Origin: Cyanobacteria bacterium UBA791
GTDB lineage: Bacteria; Cyanobacteriota; Vampirovibrionia; Gastranaerophilales; Gastranaerophilaceae
Direction: 5' to 3'
NCBI GenBank assembly: GCA_002297005.1
Contig: DBIX01000023.1
Coordinates: forward strand, 190-16,943
DNA: 16,754 nucleotides
The notes beneath the pieces were generated by a model. That model worked only from the letters and a program-made list of their open reading frames with translations, was not told the DNA's origin and searched no databases. The position numbers and the translations under genes were made by a program. Every line of letters starts with the position of its first letter. Position 1 is the first letter of the stretch. This document shows, piece after piece, positions 6,092 to 13,790 of the stretch.

Positions 6092-7342
6092 ATGAAAGAC
6101 ACAATAAGAAAATATCACGTACATATTATGTTAATTGTTCTTGGAACATTGTTTTATTTTTTAGGACATTTCCAAAGAGCTGCTATTCCTGCTCCAATAT
6201 TTGATATTTTGCAATCAGAATTAAATGTTTCAGCTACAAAAATAACGACATTTAGTGCAATATTTATGTATTGCTATGCTATTGGCAATTTGCTCTGTGG
6301 AGTTTTAGTTGACAAATTTGGTGGAATAAAAGTTATAATGGTTGGTTCTGTACTATTTACCATTGGTTCGCTATTGTTTTCAATAACAGAATATCTTCCA
6401 CTTATGTATTTATCAAGAGGTTTGATTGGAATTGGTGCTGCATCGTTTTACTTGAGTCTTATTTCTGAGGCAAAAAAATGTTTTAAAGATAGACATGTTG
6501 GTGTTGTAATTTCCATTATTCTTTTTGTTGGTTATTTAGGTGGAGTTTGTGCAAATGCACCATTTGTAATAGCATCAGAAAGATTTGGCTGGGAAGAAGT
6601 CCTAGAAGCTTTAACTTTTGTCTGCATTTTTATTACATTAGCATTTTATTTTATACAACATTTAATTAAAGCTCCTCATGTAAACGAAAAAGTTCACTTA
6701 AATCATGAATCGTATTTAGAAGTTTTAAAACAAAAAAATAATTACTACTTAGGCATATACACTTCATTATGTACAGGCTTATATTATGTTATAATGACTG
6801 TTTTAGGGGTAAAATTTTTAAAAGATTTTTTGGGTTATTCATCAGAGCTTGCTGCTACAATTTTGTCATTTTTGGTTATTATTGGTTCTTTTTCTGGAGT
6901 AATTTTAGCTTCATTAAGTAAAATTTTTAATAATAGACTTGTATTTGTAAAATTTTTAGCATTTTTAGATTTTTTTATTTTTTCAGTAATTTCTGTTTGT
7001 ATAATGTTTGATATAAAAACGCCTATTATTGCTGTGTTGTTGTTATTAATAGCTTTAAACGCTGCAAATACACCACTTACCGTCCCAATAACAATGAGCA
7101 CAAATAATTATTCTGTTAGAACAACGGCGGCAAGTGTTATAAATAGTGTTTCATTTATTTTTGTTGGACTAGTTGCAACATTAATTGGCTTATTATTAGA
7201 TTTATTTCCAATTGTTGGCAAAATCAACGGTAATATAATCTACGGCAAAGAATCATACTTAACAGTATTCTTATTCTTTACTGTACTTGCGATGATTGAA
7301 ATTTTTGTATCATTTAAAATTAAAGAAAAGTCTAAACAATAA
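6092..7342 (+). CDS. MFS-family transporter, substrate unknown
   Basis: A 416-residue, strongly hydrophobic protein consistent with the 12-helix major facilitator fold. The loop between helices 2 and 3 carries the family motif A in the form GVLVDKFGGIK (70-80). Helix 4 carries R109 in SRGLIGIG, a motif B-like RxxxGxG. Helix 5 has the glycine-rich GYLGG (147-151). A polar central loop (about 190-215) separates two six-helix halves. These features identify a secondary transporter of the inner membrane but not its cargo; anion/metabolite symporters and drug exporters are both possible. It is divergent from the flavodiiron operon (start codons 124 bp apart). The ribosome binding site AGGA (6086-6089) is unusually close to the ATG. 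Its stop overlaps the end of the convergent small gene by 11 bp. Confidence 0.85.
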   Translation: MKDTIRKYHVHIMLIVLGTLFYFLGHFQRAAIPAPIFDILQSELNVSATKITTFSAIFMYCYAIGNLLCGVLVDKFGGIKVIMVGSVLFTIGSLLFSITEYLPLMYLSRGLIGIGAASFYLSLISEAKKCFKDRHVGVVISIILFVGYLGGVCANAPFVIASERFGWEEVLEALTFVCIFITLAFYFIQHLIKAPHVNEKVHLNHESYLEVLKQKNNYYLGIYTSLCTGLYYVIMTVLGVKFLKDFLGYSSELAATILSFLVIIGSFSGVILASLSKIFNNRLVFVKFLAFLDFFIFSVISVCIMFDIKTPIIAVLLLLIALNAANTPLTVPITMSTNNYSVRTTAASVINSVSFIFVGLVATLIGLLLDLFPIVGKINGNIIYGKESYLTVFLFFTVLAMIEIFVSFKIKEKSKQ

Positions 7343-7658
7343 CCTCTGGTTTATAAAAAATACCATTGATAACGACATCTTCAAAAAATTCTTCATCATT
7401 TTCAAGTTCTTCTTTTGTCATTGGGTAAAAATCTATAAATACATCAAAATCAACTTCGGCTTTACCAATAATACGCCAAATTTGTTCACGTTTATCCTTG
7501 TCTTCTTGGTTAAAAATTCCAACAAGAGTAAGATCTTCGTCCTCGTGTTCTTTGTAATCCGTATAAATTCCAGCCAAATAGATTCCTTGAAAATCATCAA
7601 AAACTTGTCCTAGTTCTTTATTCAAGGCTGAAATTATTTTTTCTATCTTATCTTTCAT
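7332..7658 (-). CDS. Small nucleotidyltransferase-like protein with a degenerate active site
   Basis: A 108-residue protein whose pattern resembles minimal nucleotidyltransferase (MNT/KNTase-like) domains. A helix is followed by GIYLAGIYTDY (25-35), a DED triplet (40-42) where the family has DxD, a later acidic strand VDFDVFID (69-76), PMTKEELE (79-86), and an IFY close near the end. The family's GS dipeptide is GI here (G30-I31), so catalysis is doubtful; it could be a binding or regulatory derivative. Its ATG at 7658 lies inside the last codons of hisS (11-bp overlap), implying translational coupling with that gene. Its 3' end overlaps the convergent MFS gene by 11 bp. The protein is acidic (pairs of D and E throughout). 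Family assignment is tentative and no function is claimed. Confidence 0.5.
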   Translation of the reverse strand: MKDKIEKIISALNKELGQVFDDFQGIYLAGIYTDYKEHEDEDLTLVGIFNQEDKDKREQIWRIIGKAEVDFDVFIDFYPMTKEELENDEEFFEDVVINGIFYKPEVIV

Positions 7659-8895
7659 TGTGTAAAATGTTCCCTAATTCATCAAAAGAAACTTCCTTTT
7701 GAGTAGAAAGGCTAAGATTTTTAATATTTACAACATTTTTTTGTACTTCATTTTCACAATAGAAAACAGCGAATCTTGCAACTTTAGAAGCTTTTTCTAA
7801 TTGTTTTGAGAATTTTCTTCCGTTTAAATCAAATTCTGCAGAAAATCCCATTTCTCTGATTTTTTGAGTACAGTATAGAGCATTAGTCATATTGTCAGAA
7901 ACGACAAATACATCAAGTTTTGGGGTTTCTACAGGTGGAATAAGAGAAATTAATCTTTCCATGCCCATTGCAAAACCAATTGCTGGTGTAGGTTGACCAC
8001 CCAAGTTTCCAACAAGTGTGTCGTATCTTCCACCACCGCAGACAGCGTTTTGTGTACCTAAGTTATTTGATTTAATTTCGAATACTGTTCTGTTGTAATA
8101 ATCCAAACCTCTTACTAAAAGTTTGTTTATTTTGTATTTAATATTCAGTTTATCTAAATATGATTTTAGTTGCTCAAAGTGTTCTGAACATTCGCCACAT
8201 ATATAATCTGATTGGATAACTTTTTGTATTTCAGGCTTTTCAAAAATCTTTTTGCAAGAGTCAACTTTGCAGTCTAATAATCTTAATGGATTTTTTTCAT
8301 ATCTTTGTTGGCAATCTTCACAAAGATTTCCTAATTCGTCTTTTAAAGCTTCTTTAATACGATTTTTGTATTCAGTTCTGCAAGTAGGACAACCGATTGA
8401 ATTTATTTCAACATCAAGGTCATTTAAACCTACTGCCTTTAAATAATCAACTGCAAGTGCAATAACTTCTGCATCTGCAAGAGGATTTTCGATACCAAAC
8501 ATTTCTACACCAACTTGTGAGAATTGTCTTTGACGACCAGCTTGAGGTCTTTCGTATCTGAACATTGGTCCCATATAATAAAGTTTTACAGGAGTTGGAA
8601 GTTTGTGCATGCCGTTTTCAATGTATGCTCTAACAACACCAGCAGTATTTTCTGGACGAAGTGTTATTGAACGTTCACTTTTTTCGAAAGTGTACATTTC
8701 CTTGTTTACAATGTCTGTAGTGTCACCTACACCACGTTGAAACAGTTCTGTGGCCTCAAAAATCGGAGTTCTTAATTCATGAAATCCAGCTCTAGAAAAC
8801 ACTTCTCTAGCTTGTTCTTCTATAAATTGCCATGTAGTAACGTTTTCTGGCAATATGTCTTTACAACCTTTTTGTACTTTTATTATATTTCCCAT
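7648..8895 (-). CDS. hisS: Histidyl-tRNA synthetase (HisRS)
   Basis: Class II synthetase charging tRNA-His; 415 residues from the ATG at 8895, the usual bacterial size. Motifs (numbering from that ATG): KGCKDILPE near the N-terminus; LRPENTAGVVRA (79-90) and MFRYERPQAGRQRQFSQ (111-127) forming motif 2; the HisA motif VRGLDYYNRT (261-270); and GFAMGMERL (307-315) as motif 3, followed by the anticodon-binding domain. A cysteine-rich insert has CPTC (169-172), CEDC (192-195), C209, C214 and CGEC (233-236), a possible zinc site also seen in some clostridial-type HisRS. An alternative ATG at 8916 would start inside the predicted promoter, so 8895 is preferred. The transcript then has almost no leader. 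The small downstream gene overlaps its end by 11 bp. Confidence 0.95.
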   Translation of the reverse strand: MGNIIKVQKGCKDILPENVTTWQFIEEQAREVFSRAGFHELRTPIFEATELFQRGVGDTTDIVNKEMYTFEKSERSITLRPENTAGVVRAYIENGMHKLPTPVKLYYMGPMFRYERPQAGRQRQFSQVGVEMFGIENPLADAEVIALAVDYLKAVGLNDLDVEINSIGCPTCRTEYKNRIKEALKDELGNLCEDCQQRYEKNPLRLLDCKVDSCKKIFEKPEIQKVIQSDYICGECSEHFEQLKSYLDKLNIKYKINKLLVRGLDYYNRTVFEIKSNNLGTQNAVCGGGRYDTLVGNLGGQPTPAIGFAMGMERLISLIPPVETPKLDVFVVSDNMTNALYCTQKIREMGFSAEFDLNGRKFSKQLEKASKVARFAVFYCENEVQKNVVNIKNLSLSTQKEVSFDELGNILHNER

Positions 8896-8901
8896 AAAAA
8901 A

Positions 8902-8930
8902 ATTATATAAAGGCATAAGATAATTGTCAA
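8902..8930 (-). promoter_or_regulatory. Consensus sigma-70-type promoter for hisS
   Basis: On the minus strand TTGACA (8930 to 8925) is followed after exactly 17 bases by TATAAT (8907 to 8902), both perfect matches. The hisS ATG at 8895 begins 6 bases after the -10 box, so transcription should start at or within a base of that ATG, giving a leaderless message. The -35 shares its bases with the opposite-facing promoter. Confidence 0.8.
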
Positions 8931-8952
8931 ATAAAGATGTTTTTTGTATAAT
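8924..8952 (+). promoter_or_regulatory. Sigma-70-type promoter for the efflux operon
   Basis: TTGTCA (8924-8929, one mismatch to consensus) and TATAAT (8947-8952, perfect) are separated by 17 bases. The start would be near 8959, leaving a leader of about 20 bases that contains AGGGG (8969-8973), 7 bases before the TTG start codon at 8981. The -35 hexamer covers five of the six bases of the hisS -35 on the other strand. Confidence 0.75.
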
Positions 8953-8980
8953 AATTATTACTAGGCGTAGGGGTTAGAAT

Positions 8981-10465
8981 TTGAAAAAGATTTTCCAACT
9001 ATTATTAGTAATAGCACTATTTTGCATCACGTTACCATCGTTTGCGATTACAGAAAAAGCAACGGTGGAAAATGACGTGAAAGAAAAAACTCCTGCTGTT
9101 TACGACTTGAACGCTTGTGTGCAAAAGGCTTTAGAAAATAGTCCAAATATCAGAAAATATAGAGGATATTTAAAAGCTGCAAAATCAAGAGTTAGTCAGG
9201 CTAAAACGGATTTCTTCCCTACAATTACTGCTGGTACTGGTTATGGTTATAATGGCATGTCAGGTAATAAAATTAACTCAACCTCAGAGGGTATGTATTC
9301 AGCTTCAGCATCTTTAAATTGGTTGATTTTTAACTTTGGTAAATCTAATGCTAAAATTGATATGCAAAAATTTTATGCAATTTCAAGCCAAAACGATCTA
9401 GATAATGTCATTTTACAAACAATTTATAATGTTAGAACAAATTATTATGCAGTTCTTGCTGCAAAAGCTTATGTTAATATTCAGGACGAATATGTTAAAT
9501 TAAATGAAAGACAATATCAAAGAACAAAAGCCTATTTTGAAGAGGGCTTAAAATCAAAAATTGATTTGGTAAACTCAGAAGTTTATCTTTCAGAGGCTAA
9601 AATTTCTTTAATTGATGCAAAAAATACTTATGATAGTTCAATTATTAGTTTGAACAATTCAATGTACATACTTGATTCACCTGATTACAGTATTAAAAAT
9701 ACTGAAACGTTCAATTTTAAGAGTGATACAGTAGAAGTTTCTTTGAAAGATGTTTCTAAAGACGAAAGATATTCAGTTCCTGAAAGTGTTTCTGATGCAG
9801 TTTTGACTTCTTCAGTTGAAAAAGCTGATATTCTTCAAAATTACACGTTTAAACCATTCCCTTACAATTTTGAAGATTCTGTTAAGTATGCAAAAGAACA
9901 TAGGCCTGATTTAAAAGCTCTTTATGCTACTGAAAAAGCTATTCAAAAGGCTTTATTATATGCAAAAAGGGATTATTATCCTGCGATAACTGCAAGTGCA
10001 GGATATGATTTTAAAGATAATTCAAAAAGTGCTTATACAAATGGGTTGAATGCTGGTGCGTATTTGAATTTCCCAGTTATAAATGGTGCTAATACAAAAT
10101 TTAAAATAGACGAAGCTAAGGCAAATCTTGATGTTGCAAAAGATTCTGTTGATATGGCAGAAAAAGATTTGTACTTTGAAGTTCAAAAAGCTTATATCAA
10201 TATGAAAAAACTTGAAAAACAAGTTCCTCTTCAACAAGTAAAAGTAAGACAAACTTTAGAAAATTTTGAACTAGCAGATGGCAGATATGAAGTTGGTTTA
10301 GCTGATTTTATTGAACTTCAAGATGCTAAAGTAAATTATAATAATGCTCAAAGAGAGTATGTAAAAATTATTTTTGATTACAATGTAGCAAGAGCAAAAC
10401 TTGAACTTGCAATAGCTATGCTACCAGAAGAAATTCAACAAACTGAAGGGACTACTAAGAAATGA
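8981..10465 (+). CDS. TolC-like outer-membrane efflux channel (OEP family)
   Basis: 494 residues beginning with a clear signal peptide: basic KK, a hydrophobic core (about 5-18) and likely cleavage after SFA at residue 22. The rest shows the internal duplication of the outer-membrane efflux protein family. Long alpha-helical stretches rich in Ala, Lys and Tyr recur twice, each half opening with a short polar helix about NSPNIRKYRGYLKAAKSRV (near 54-72) or HRPDLKALYATEKAIQKAL (near 307-325), followed by a YPAIT or FPTIT strand start. This fits a trimeric channel that spans the outer membrane and periplasm. The TTG start is supported by AGGGG 7 bases upstream and by the signal peptide. It overlaps the adaptor gene by 4 bp (ATGA) and is the first gene of a four-gene efflux operon. 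Confidence 0.92.
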   Translation: MKKIFQLLLVIALFCITLPSFAITEKATVENDVKEKTPAVYDLNACVQKALENSPNIRKYRGYLKAAKSRVSQAKTDFFPTITAGTGYGYNGMSGNKINSTSEGMYSASASLNWLIFNFGKSNAKIDMQKFYAISSQNDLDNVILQTIYNVRTNYYAVLAAKAYVNIQDEYVKLNERQYQRTKAYFEEGLKSKIDLVNSEVYLSEAKISLIDAKNTYDSSIISLNNSMYILDSPDYSIKNTETFNFKSDTVEVSLKDVSKDERYSVPESVSDAVLTSSVEKADILQNYTFKPFPYNFEDSVKYAKEHRPDLKALYATEKAIQKALLYAKRDYYPAITASAGYDFKDNSKSAYTNGLNAGAYLNFPVINGANTKFKIDEAKANLDVAKDSVDMAEKDLYFEVQKAYINMKKLEKQVPLQQVKVRQTLENFELADGRYEVGLADFIELQDAKVNYNNAQREYVKIIFDYNVARAKLELAIAMLPEEIQQTEGTTKK

Positions 10466-11631
10466 AATTAAATAAAAAACGAGTAGCTTTTGCTACGATA
10501 TTAGTTTTAATAACTGCTTTAATCGTTTTTGCAATAGGAAAAATGGTTAAGACTCGTAATTATAAAACAGAAAAAGTTGAAAGAAGAACTATTGAACAAG
10601 TAGTTGAAGCTTCTGGTACTATTAATCCGGTAAATACTGTTAGCGTCGGTTCTACGGTATCAGGTTTGATGATGGAAGTTTATGTTGATTTCAATTCGCA
10701 AGTAAAAAAGGGACAACTAATTGCTTTAATGGATACAAGTTTGTTTGATGCAAATTGTGCAAAGGCTCAAGCTACCTTGGTTAATGCAAAAGCAGATTAT
10801 GCAAAACAAAAAGCAATTACTGATAACAGCTATAAAACTTATAAAAGATATAAAAATCTTGTATCTCGCAATTTTATGGCAAAAAGCGAACTTGATGCAG
10901 CACAAGCTGATTATTTATCAAACAAAGCCCTTTTAACGGCAGCTCAATCAAAAATTACACAAGCTCAAGCGGATTATGATTATAATGCAAGATTACGTTC
11001 TTTTGCATATATCTATTCTCCAGTTGATGGCGTAATTGTTACTCGTGCAGTTGATCCAGGACAACCAGTTGCAGCAAGTTTCCAAGCACCTGAACTTTTT
11101 ACCGTTGCTAAAGATTTGAAAGAAATGCAAATTGAAGTAAGTGTTTCAGAAGCCGATATTGGCAAAATTAAAGAAGGTCAAGAAGTTGATTATACTTTAG
11201 ACGGTTATCCTGATGAAGTCTTTAAAGGTAGAGTAACACAAGTTAGATTATCTCCTACAACTGTTTCAAACGTTGTTACTTATACAGTTGTAGTAGGCGT
11301 TGATAACGAGGATTTAAAACTTAAACCTGGTATGACTGCAAATGTATCTATCATTACTCAAAAACAAGAAAATGTTCTTTGCGTTCCAACACTTGCCTTG
11401 AAATTTACTCCGGTTACAAAAGGTGAAATTAAGCGTTACGAAAATCAAGGTGTTTGGATTATGAAGAAAGGTCGTCCAACTAGATTTGATGTTCAAACTG
11501 GTGCGAGTGATGATACTTATACAGAAATTAAATCTAGTGAAATTCAAGAGGGCGATAAAGTTATTGTCGGCTCAGGTAAAGATGCTAAAAATGGTAAAAA
11601 CGGTGGCAAACCACTAATGAGAATGTTCTAA
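10462..11631 (+). CDS. Periplasmic adaptor (membrane fusion protein), MacA/HlyD type
   Basis: 389 residues, anchored by one N-terminal transmembrane helix (about 8-27) after a basic start. The first lipoyl half-motif lies at about 55-92, with VKKGQLIALMD (81-91). A coiled-coil hairpin follows (about 95-178, heptad-like with many Ala, Gln and Lys), then the second lipoyl half with YSPVDGVIVTRAVDPGQPV (185-203). A beta-barrel domain (about 220-305) contains LKPGM, and a membrane-proximal domain ends near 375. The protein links the inner-membrane ABC transporter to the TolC-like channel. It overlaps the channel gene by 4 bp and ends 1 bp before the ATPase gene. The C-terminus is a short basic glycine/asparagine-rich tail. 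Family assignment is secure; the transported substrate is unknown. Confidence 0.92.
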   Translation: MKLNKKRVAFATILVLITALIVFAIGKMVKTRNYKTEKVERRTIEQVVEASGTINPVNTVSVGSTVSGLMMEVYVDFNSQVKKGQLIALMDTSLFDANCAKAQATLVNAKADYAKQKAITDNSYKTYKRYKNLVSRNFMAKSELDAAQADYLSNKALLTAAQSKITQAQADYDYNARLRSFAYIYSPVDGVIVTRAVDPGQPVAASFQAPELFTVAKDLKEMQIEVSVSEADIGKIKEGQEVDYTLDGYPDEVFKGRVTQVRLSPTTVSNVVTYTVVVGVDNEDLKLKPGMTANVSIITQKQENVLCVPTLALKFTPVTKGEIKRYENQGVWIMKKGRPTRFDVQTGASDDTYTEIKSSEIQEGDKVIVGSGKDAKNGKNGGKPLMRMF

Positions 11632-11632
11632 T

Positions 11633-12322
11633 ATGGCTTTGATAGAGGTTAAACACGCTATAAAAACTTATGCAACAGGCGAGGCTGCTTTTAATGCGTT
11701 GAATGATGTTTCGCTTACTATTGAAAAAGGTGAATTTGTTGCTATTATGGGGGCATCAGGTTCTGGTAAATCAACTTTTATGAATATGCTAGGTACTCTT
11801 GATAAACCTAATTCAGGTACATACTATCTTGACGGTATTGATGTTCTAAACCTTGATAGCGACAGTCTTTCAGAAATTCGTAATACAAAATTAGGCTTTG
11901 TATTTCAAGGTTTTAATCTTATCTCAAGAACATCAGCCATTGATAATGTTGAATTACCAATGATTTATAAAGGTGTTGATGAAGAAACAAGACATAAAAG
12001 AGCGAAAGAGGCTTTAAAGATTGTTGGTCTTGAAAAAAGAGAAAATCACATGCCAAATCAAATGTCAGGTGGTCAACAACAACGTGTTGCAATTGCAAGA
12101 GCTATTGTTAATGATGCACCGCTGATTTTGGCGGATGAACCTACTGGTAACTTGGATACAAAAACAAGTATTGAGGTTATGGAATTTTTCTGTAGCTTGA
12201 ATGAAAAACACGGTAAAACAATTGTTTTGGTTACTCATGAACCTGATATTGCTGAATATTGTAAAAGAGTTGTGAGATTTAAAGACGGAAATATCATTTC
12301 TGATGAGGTGAAAAGAAAATGA
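11633..12322 (+). CDS. ABC transporter ATPase subunit (MacB/LolD/YknY group)
   Basis: A 229-residue cytoplasmic nucleotide-binding subunit with every catalytic element present: Walker A GASGSGKST (40-48), Q-loop Q92, signature MSGGQQQRVAIARA (144-157), Walker B LILADEP with catalytic E169, D-loop GNLD (172-175) and H-loop H202. The sequence around the Q-loop (FVFQGFNLI) and the LGTLDKP stretch are typical of the MacB/LolD/FtsE group, which drives periplasmic work rather than transport through the membrane. In E. coli MacB the ATPase and permease are one chain; here they are separate genes, as in Bacillus YknYZ. It starts 1 bp after the adaptor stop and overlaps the permease by 4 bp, so the four efflux subunits should be made together. 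Confidence 0.95.
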   Translation: MALIEVKHAIKTYATGEAAFNALNDVSLTIEKGEFVAIMGASGSGKSTFMNMLGTLDKPNSGTYYLDGIDVLNLDSDSLSEIRNTKLGFVFQGFNLISRTSAIDNVELPMIYKGVDEETRHKRAKEALKIVGLEKRENHMPNQMSGGQQQRVAIARAIVNDAPLILADEPTGNLDTKTSIEVMEFFCSLNEKHGKTIVLVTHEPDIAEYCKRVVRFKDGNIISDEVKRK

Positions 12323-13548
12323 TAGATTCAAAAACAATAATAAAAATTGCTATAAATTCTTTAAAAATTAATAAAATGCGTTCAGCTCTTACAAGTTTGG
12401 GTATTATTATCGGTGTAAGTGCTGTAATTATTATGCTTGCGGTTGGTACTGGTGCTAGAGAAAAAATTGCCAAGGATATGGAATCTATGGGTAGCAATTT
12501 GTTGATGATACGTTCTGCATCTGCTAAATCAGGTGGTGTCCGTATGGGTATGGGTACAAAACCTACTTTGACGCTAAAAGATGCCGAGGCTATAGAAAAA
12601 AGAGTTAGTGGCATTATGGCAATTGCACCTTATTCTACTGAAGCTAAACAATTAACTTATGCAAACCAAAACTGGTCAACTACTGTTGGTGGTACAACTG
12701 CACCATATTTATTTATTAGAAATTATGAAATTTCTGAGGGTAGAAATTTTGTGCCTGAGGATGTTAAAAATAATGCTAAGGTTGCGATTATTGGTAATAC
12801 AGTTGCAACAGAATTGTTTGGGGATGTTAATCCAATAGGGAAAATTATCCGTGTCGGAAGTGTACCTTTTAAAGTTATTGGTCTTCTTGAAACGAAAGGT
12901 CAGTCAGGTATGGGGCATGACCAAGATGATTTAATTTTTATTCCTATAACTACTGCTCAAAAAAGAGTTTTTGGTACAGATTTTCCTGGAACAGTCGGTA
13001 TGATTGCTGTTAAAGCTCAAGATGCGGAAGTTTTAGATCAAACTCAACAAGAAATCGAAGAATTATTGAAATATAGACACAATATTGGTAAAACTCAAGA
13101 TAATGACTTTGAAATAAGAAACTTGGCACAAATGCAAGAAACAATCAAATCTTCTGCTGCAGCAATGTCATTACTATTAGGCTCAATTGCTTTTGTATCT
13201 TTAATTGTAGGTGGTATTGGCATTATGAATATTATGCTTGTATCTGTTACAGAAAGAACAAAAGAAATCGGTATAAGAATGGCTATTGGTGCTAAAGCAA
13301 GTGATATTAGAATACAATTCTTGATAGAATCATTCTTGCTATCAATGATTGGTGGTTTGATAGGTGTTCTGATAGGTTGTGTGATTACAGGGATTATAGG
13401 ACTTTTTGGTATTATGACTGTTTCTGTATCACTATTTTCAATTATTTTATCTCTAGGGTTTTCAGCACTTGTCGGTGTTGGATTTGGTTACTATCCTGCT
13501 TATAAGGCCTCTTTGTTAAATCCAATTGATGCTTTAAGATACGAATAA
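12319..13548 (+). CDS. FtsX/MacB-type ABC transporter permease
   Basis: A 409-residue inner-membrane protein with the mechanotransmission-type permease layout: one N-terminal helix (about 24-43, after the family's typical KMRSALTSLGIIIGVSAVI segment), a large periplasmic domain (about 45-280), and three C-terminal helices (about 283-305, 333-360 and 367-390). Between helices 2 and 3 lies the conserved coupling segment SVTERTKEIGIRMAIGA. The C-terminus ends in the typical YYPAYKASLLNPIDALRYE. With the separate ATPase, adaptor and TolC-like channel it completes a tripartite efflux machine. Substrates of such systems include macrolides, peptides, toxins and lipoproteins; nothing here decides among them. 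GAGGTG at 12305-12310 is a likely ribosome binding site, and the gene overlaps the ATPase by 4 bp (ATGA). Confidence 0.93.
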   Translation: MIDSKTIIKIAINSLKINKMRSALTSLGIIIGVSAVIIMLAVGTGAREKIAKDMESMGSNLLMIRSASAKSGGVRMGMGTKPTLTLKDAEAIEKRVSGIMAIAPYSTEAKQLTYANQNWSTTVGGTTAPYLFIRNYEISEGRNFVPEDVKNNAKVAIIGNTVATELFGDVNPIGKIIRVGSVPFKVIGLLETKGQSGMGHDQDDLIFIPITTAQKRVFGTDFPGTVGMIAVKAQDAEVLDQTQQEIEELLKYRHNIGKTQDNDFEIRNLAQMQETIKSSAAAMSLLLGSIAFVSLIVGGIGIMNIMLVSVTERTKEIGIRMAIGAKASDIRIQFLIESFLLSMIGGLIGVLIGCVITGIIGLFGIMTVSVSLFSIILSLGFSALVGVGFGYYPAYKASLLNPIDALRYE

Positions 13549-13554
13549 AGAAAA

Positions 13555-13648
13555 CCTCCCTTATGACATATCATCATAAAAGAGGCAAGATAACTTTGAG
13601 CAATCAGAAGAGTTGAGGATTTACATATTTATAATATGATTTTTTTTA
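13555..13648 (+). terminator. Hairpins after the efflux operon, possible weak terminator
   Basis: Seven bases after the permease stop, CCTC (13555-13558) and TTATGA (13561-13566) pair with TCATAA (13574-13579) and GAGG (13582-13585), with a small internal loop. This hairpin has no T-run after it. Further on, CATATT (13624-13629) pairs with AATATG (13633-13638) around a 3-base loop and is followed by a run of eight T (13640-13647), which looks more like an intrinsic terminator but has an almost all-AT stem. The rest of the 242-bp gap is AT-rich with no convincing gene. TATAAA at 13756-13761 is a possible -10 for the next gene, without a good -35. Confidence 0.4.
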
Positions 13649-13790
13649 CTTTAAATCATTGGGCTTTAAGACTATGTTTTATTTTTAAAGTAGTTCTTTT
13701 TGTTTATAAATAAAAGGATTTTTTTAATAGGCAATTTTCATGAGTTTCATGTTTTTATAAATACATAAGTAGTGATAGGTAAAGTTTTAC

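Noticed and set aside
12294..12614. 106-codon open frame on the minus strand opposite the ATPase/permease junction
   Set aside because: It lies antisense to two genes with complete family motifs, has no ribosome binding site of note, and its composition mirrors the opposing transmembrane sequence.
13636..13713. 25-codon reading frame starting ATG at 13636 in the gap after the efflux operon
   Set aside because: No ribosome binding site, its start lies inside a hairpin followed by a T-run, and its Phe/Leu/Val-rich composition simply reflects AT-rich DNA.
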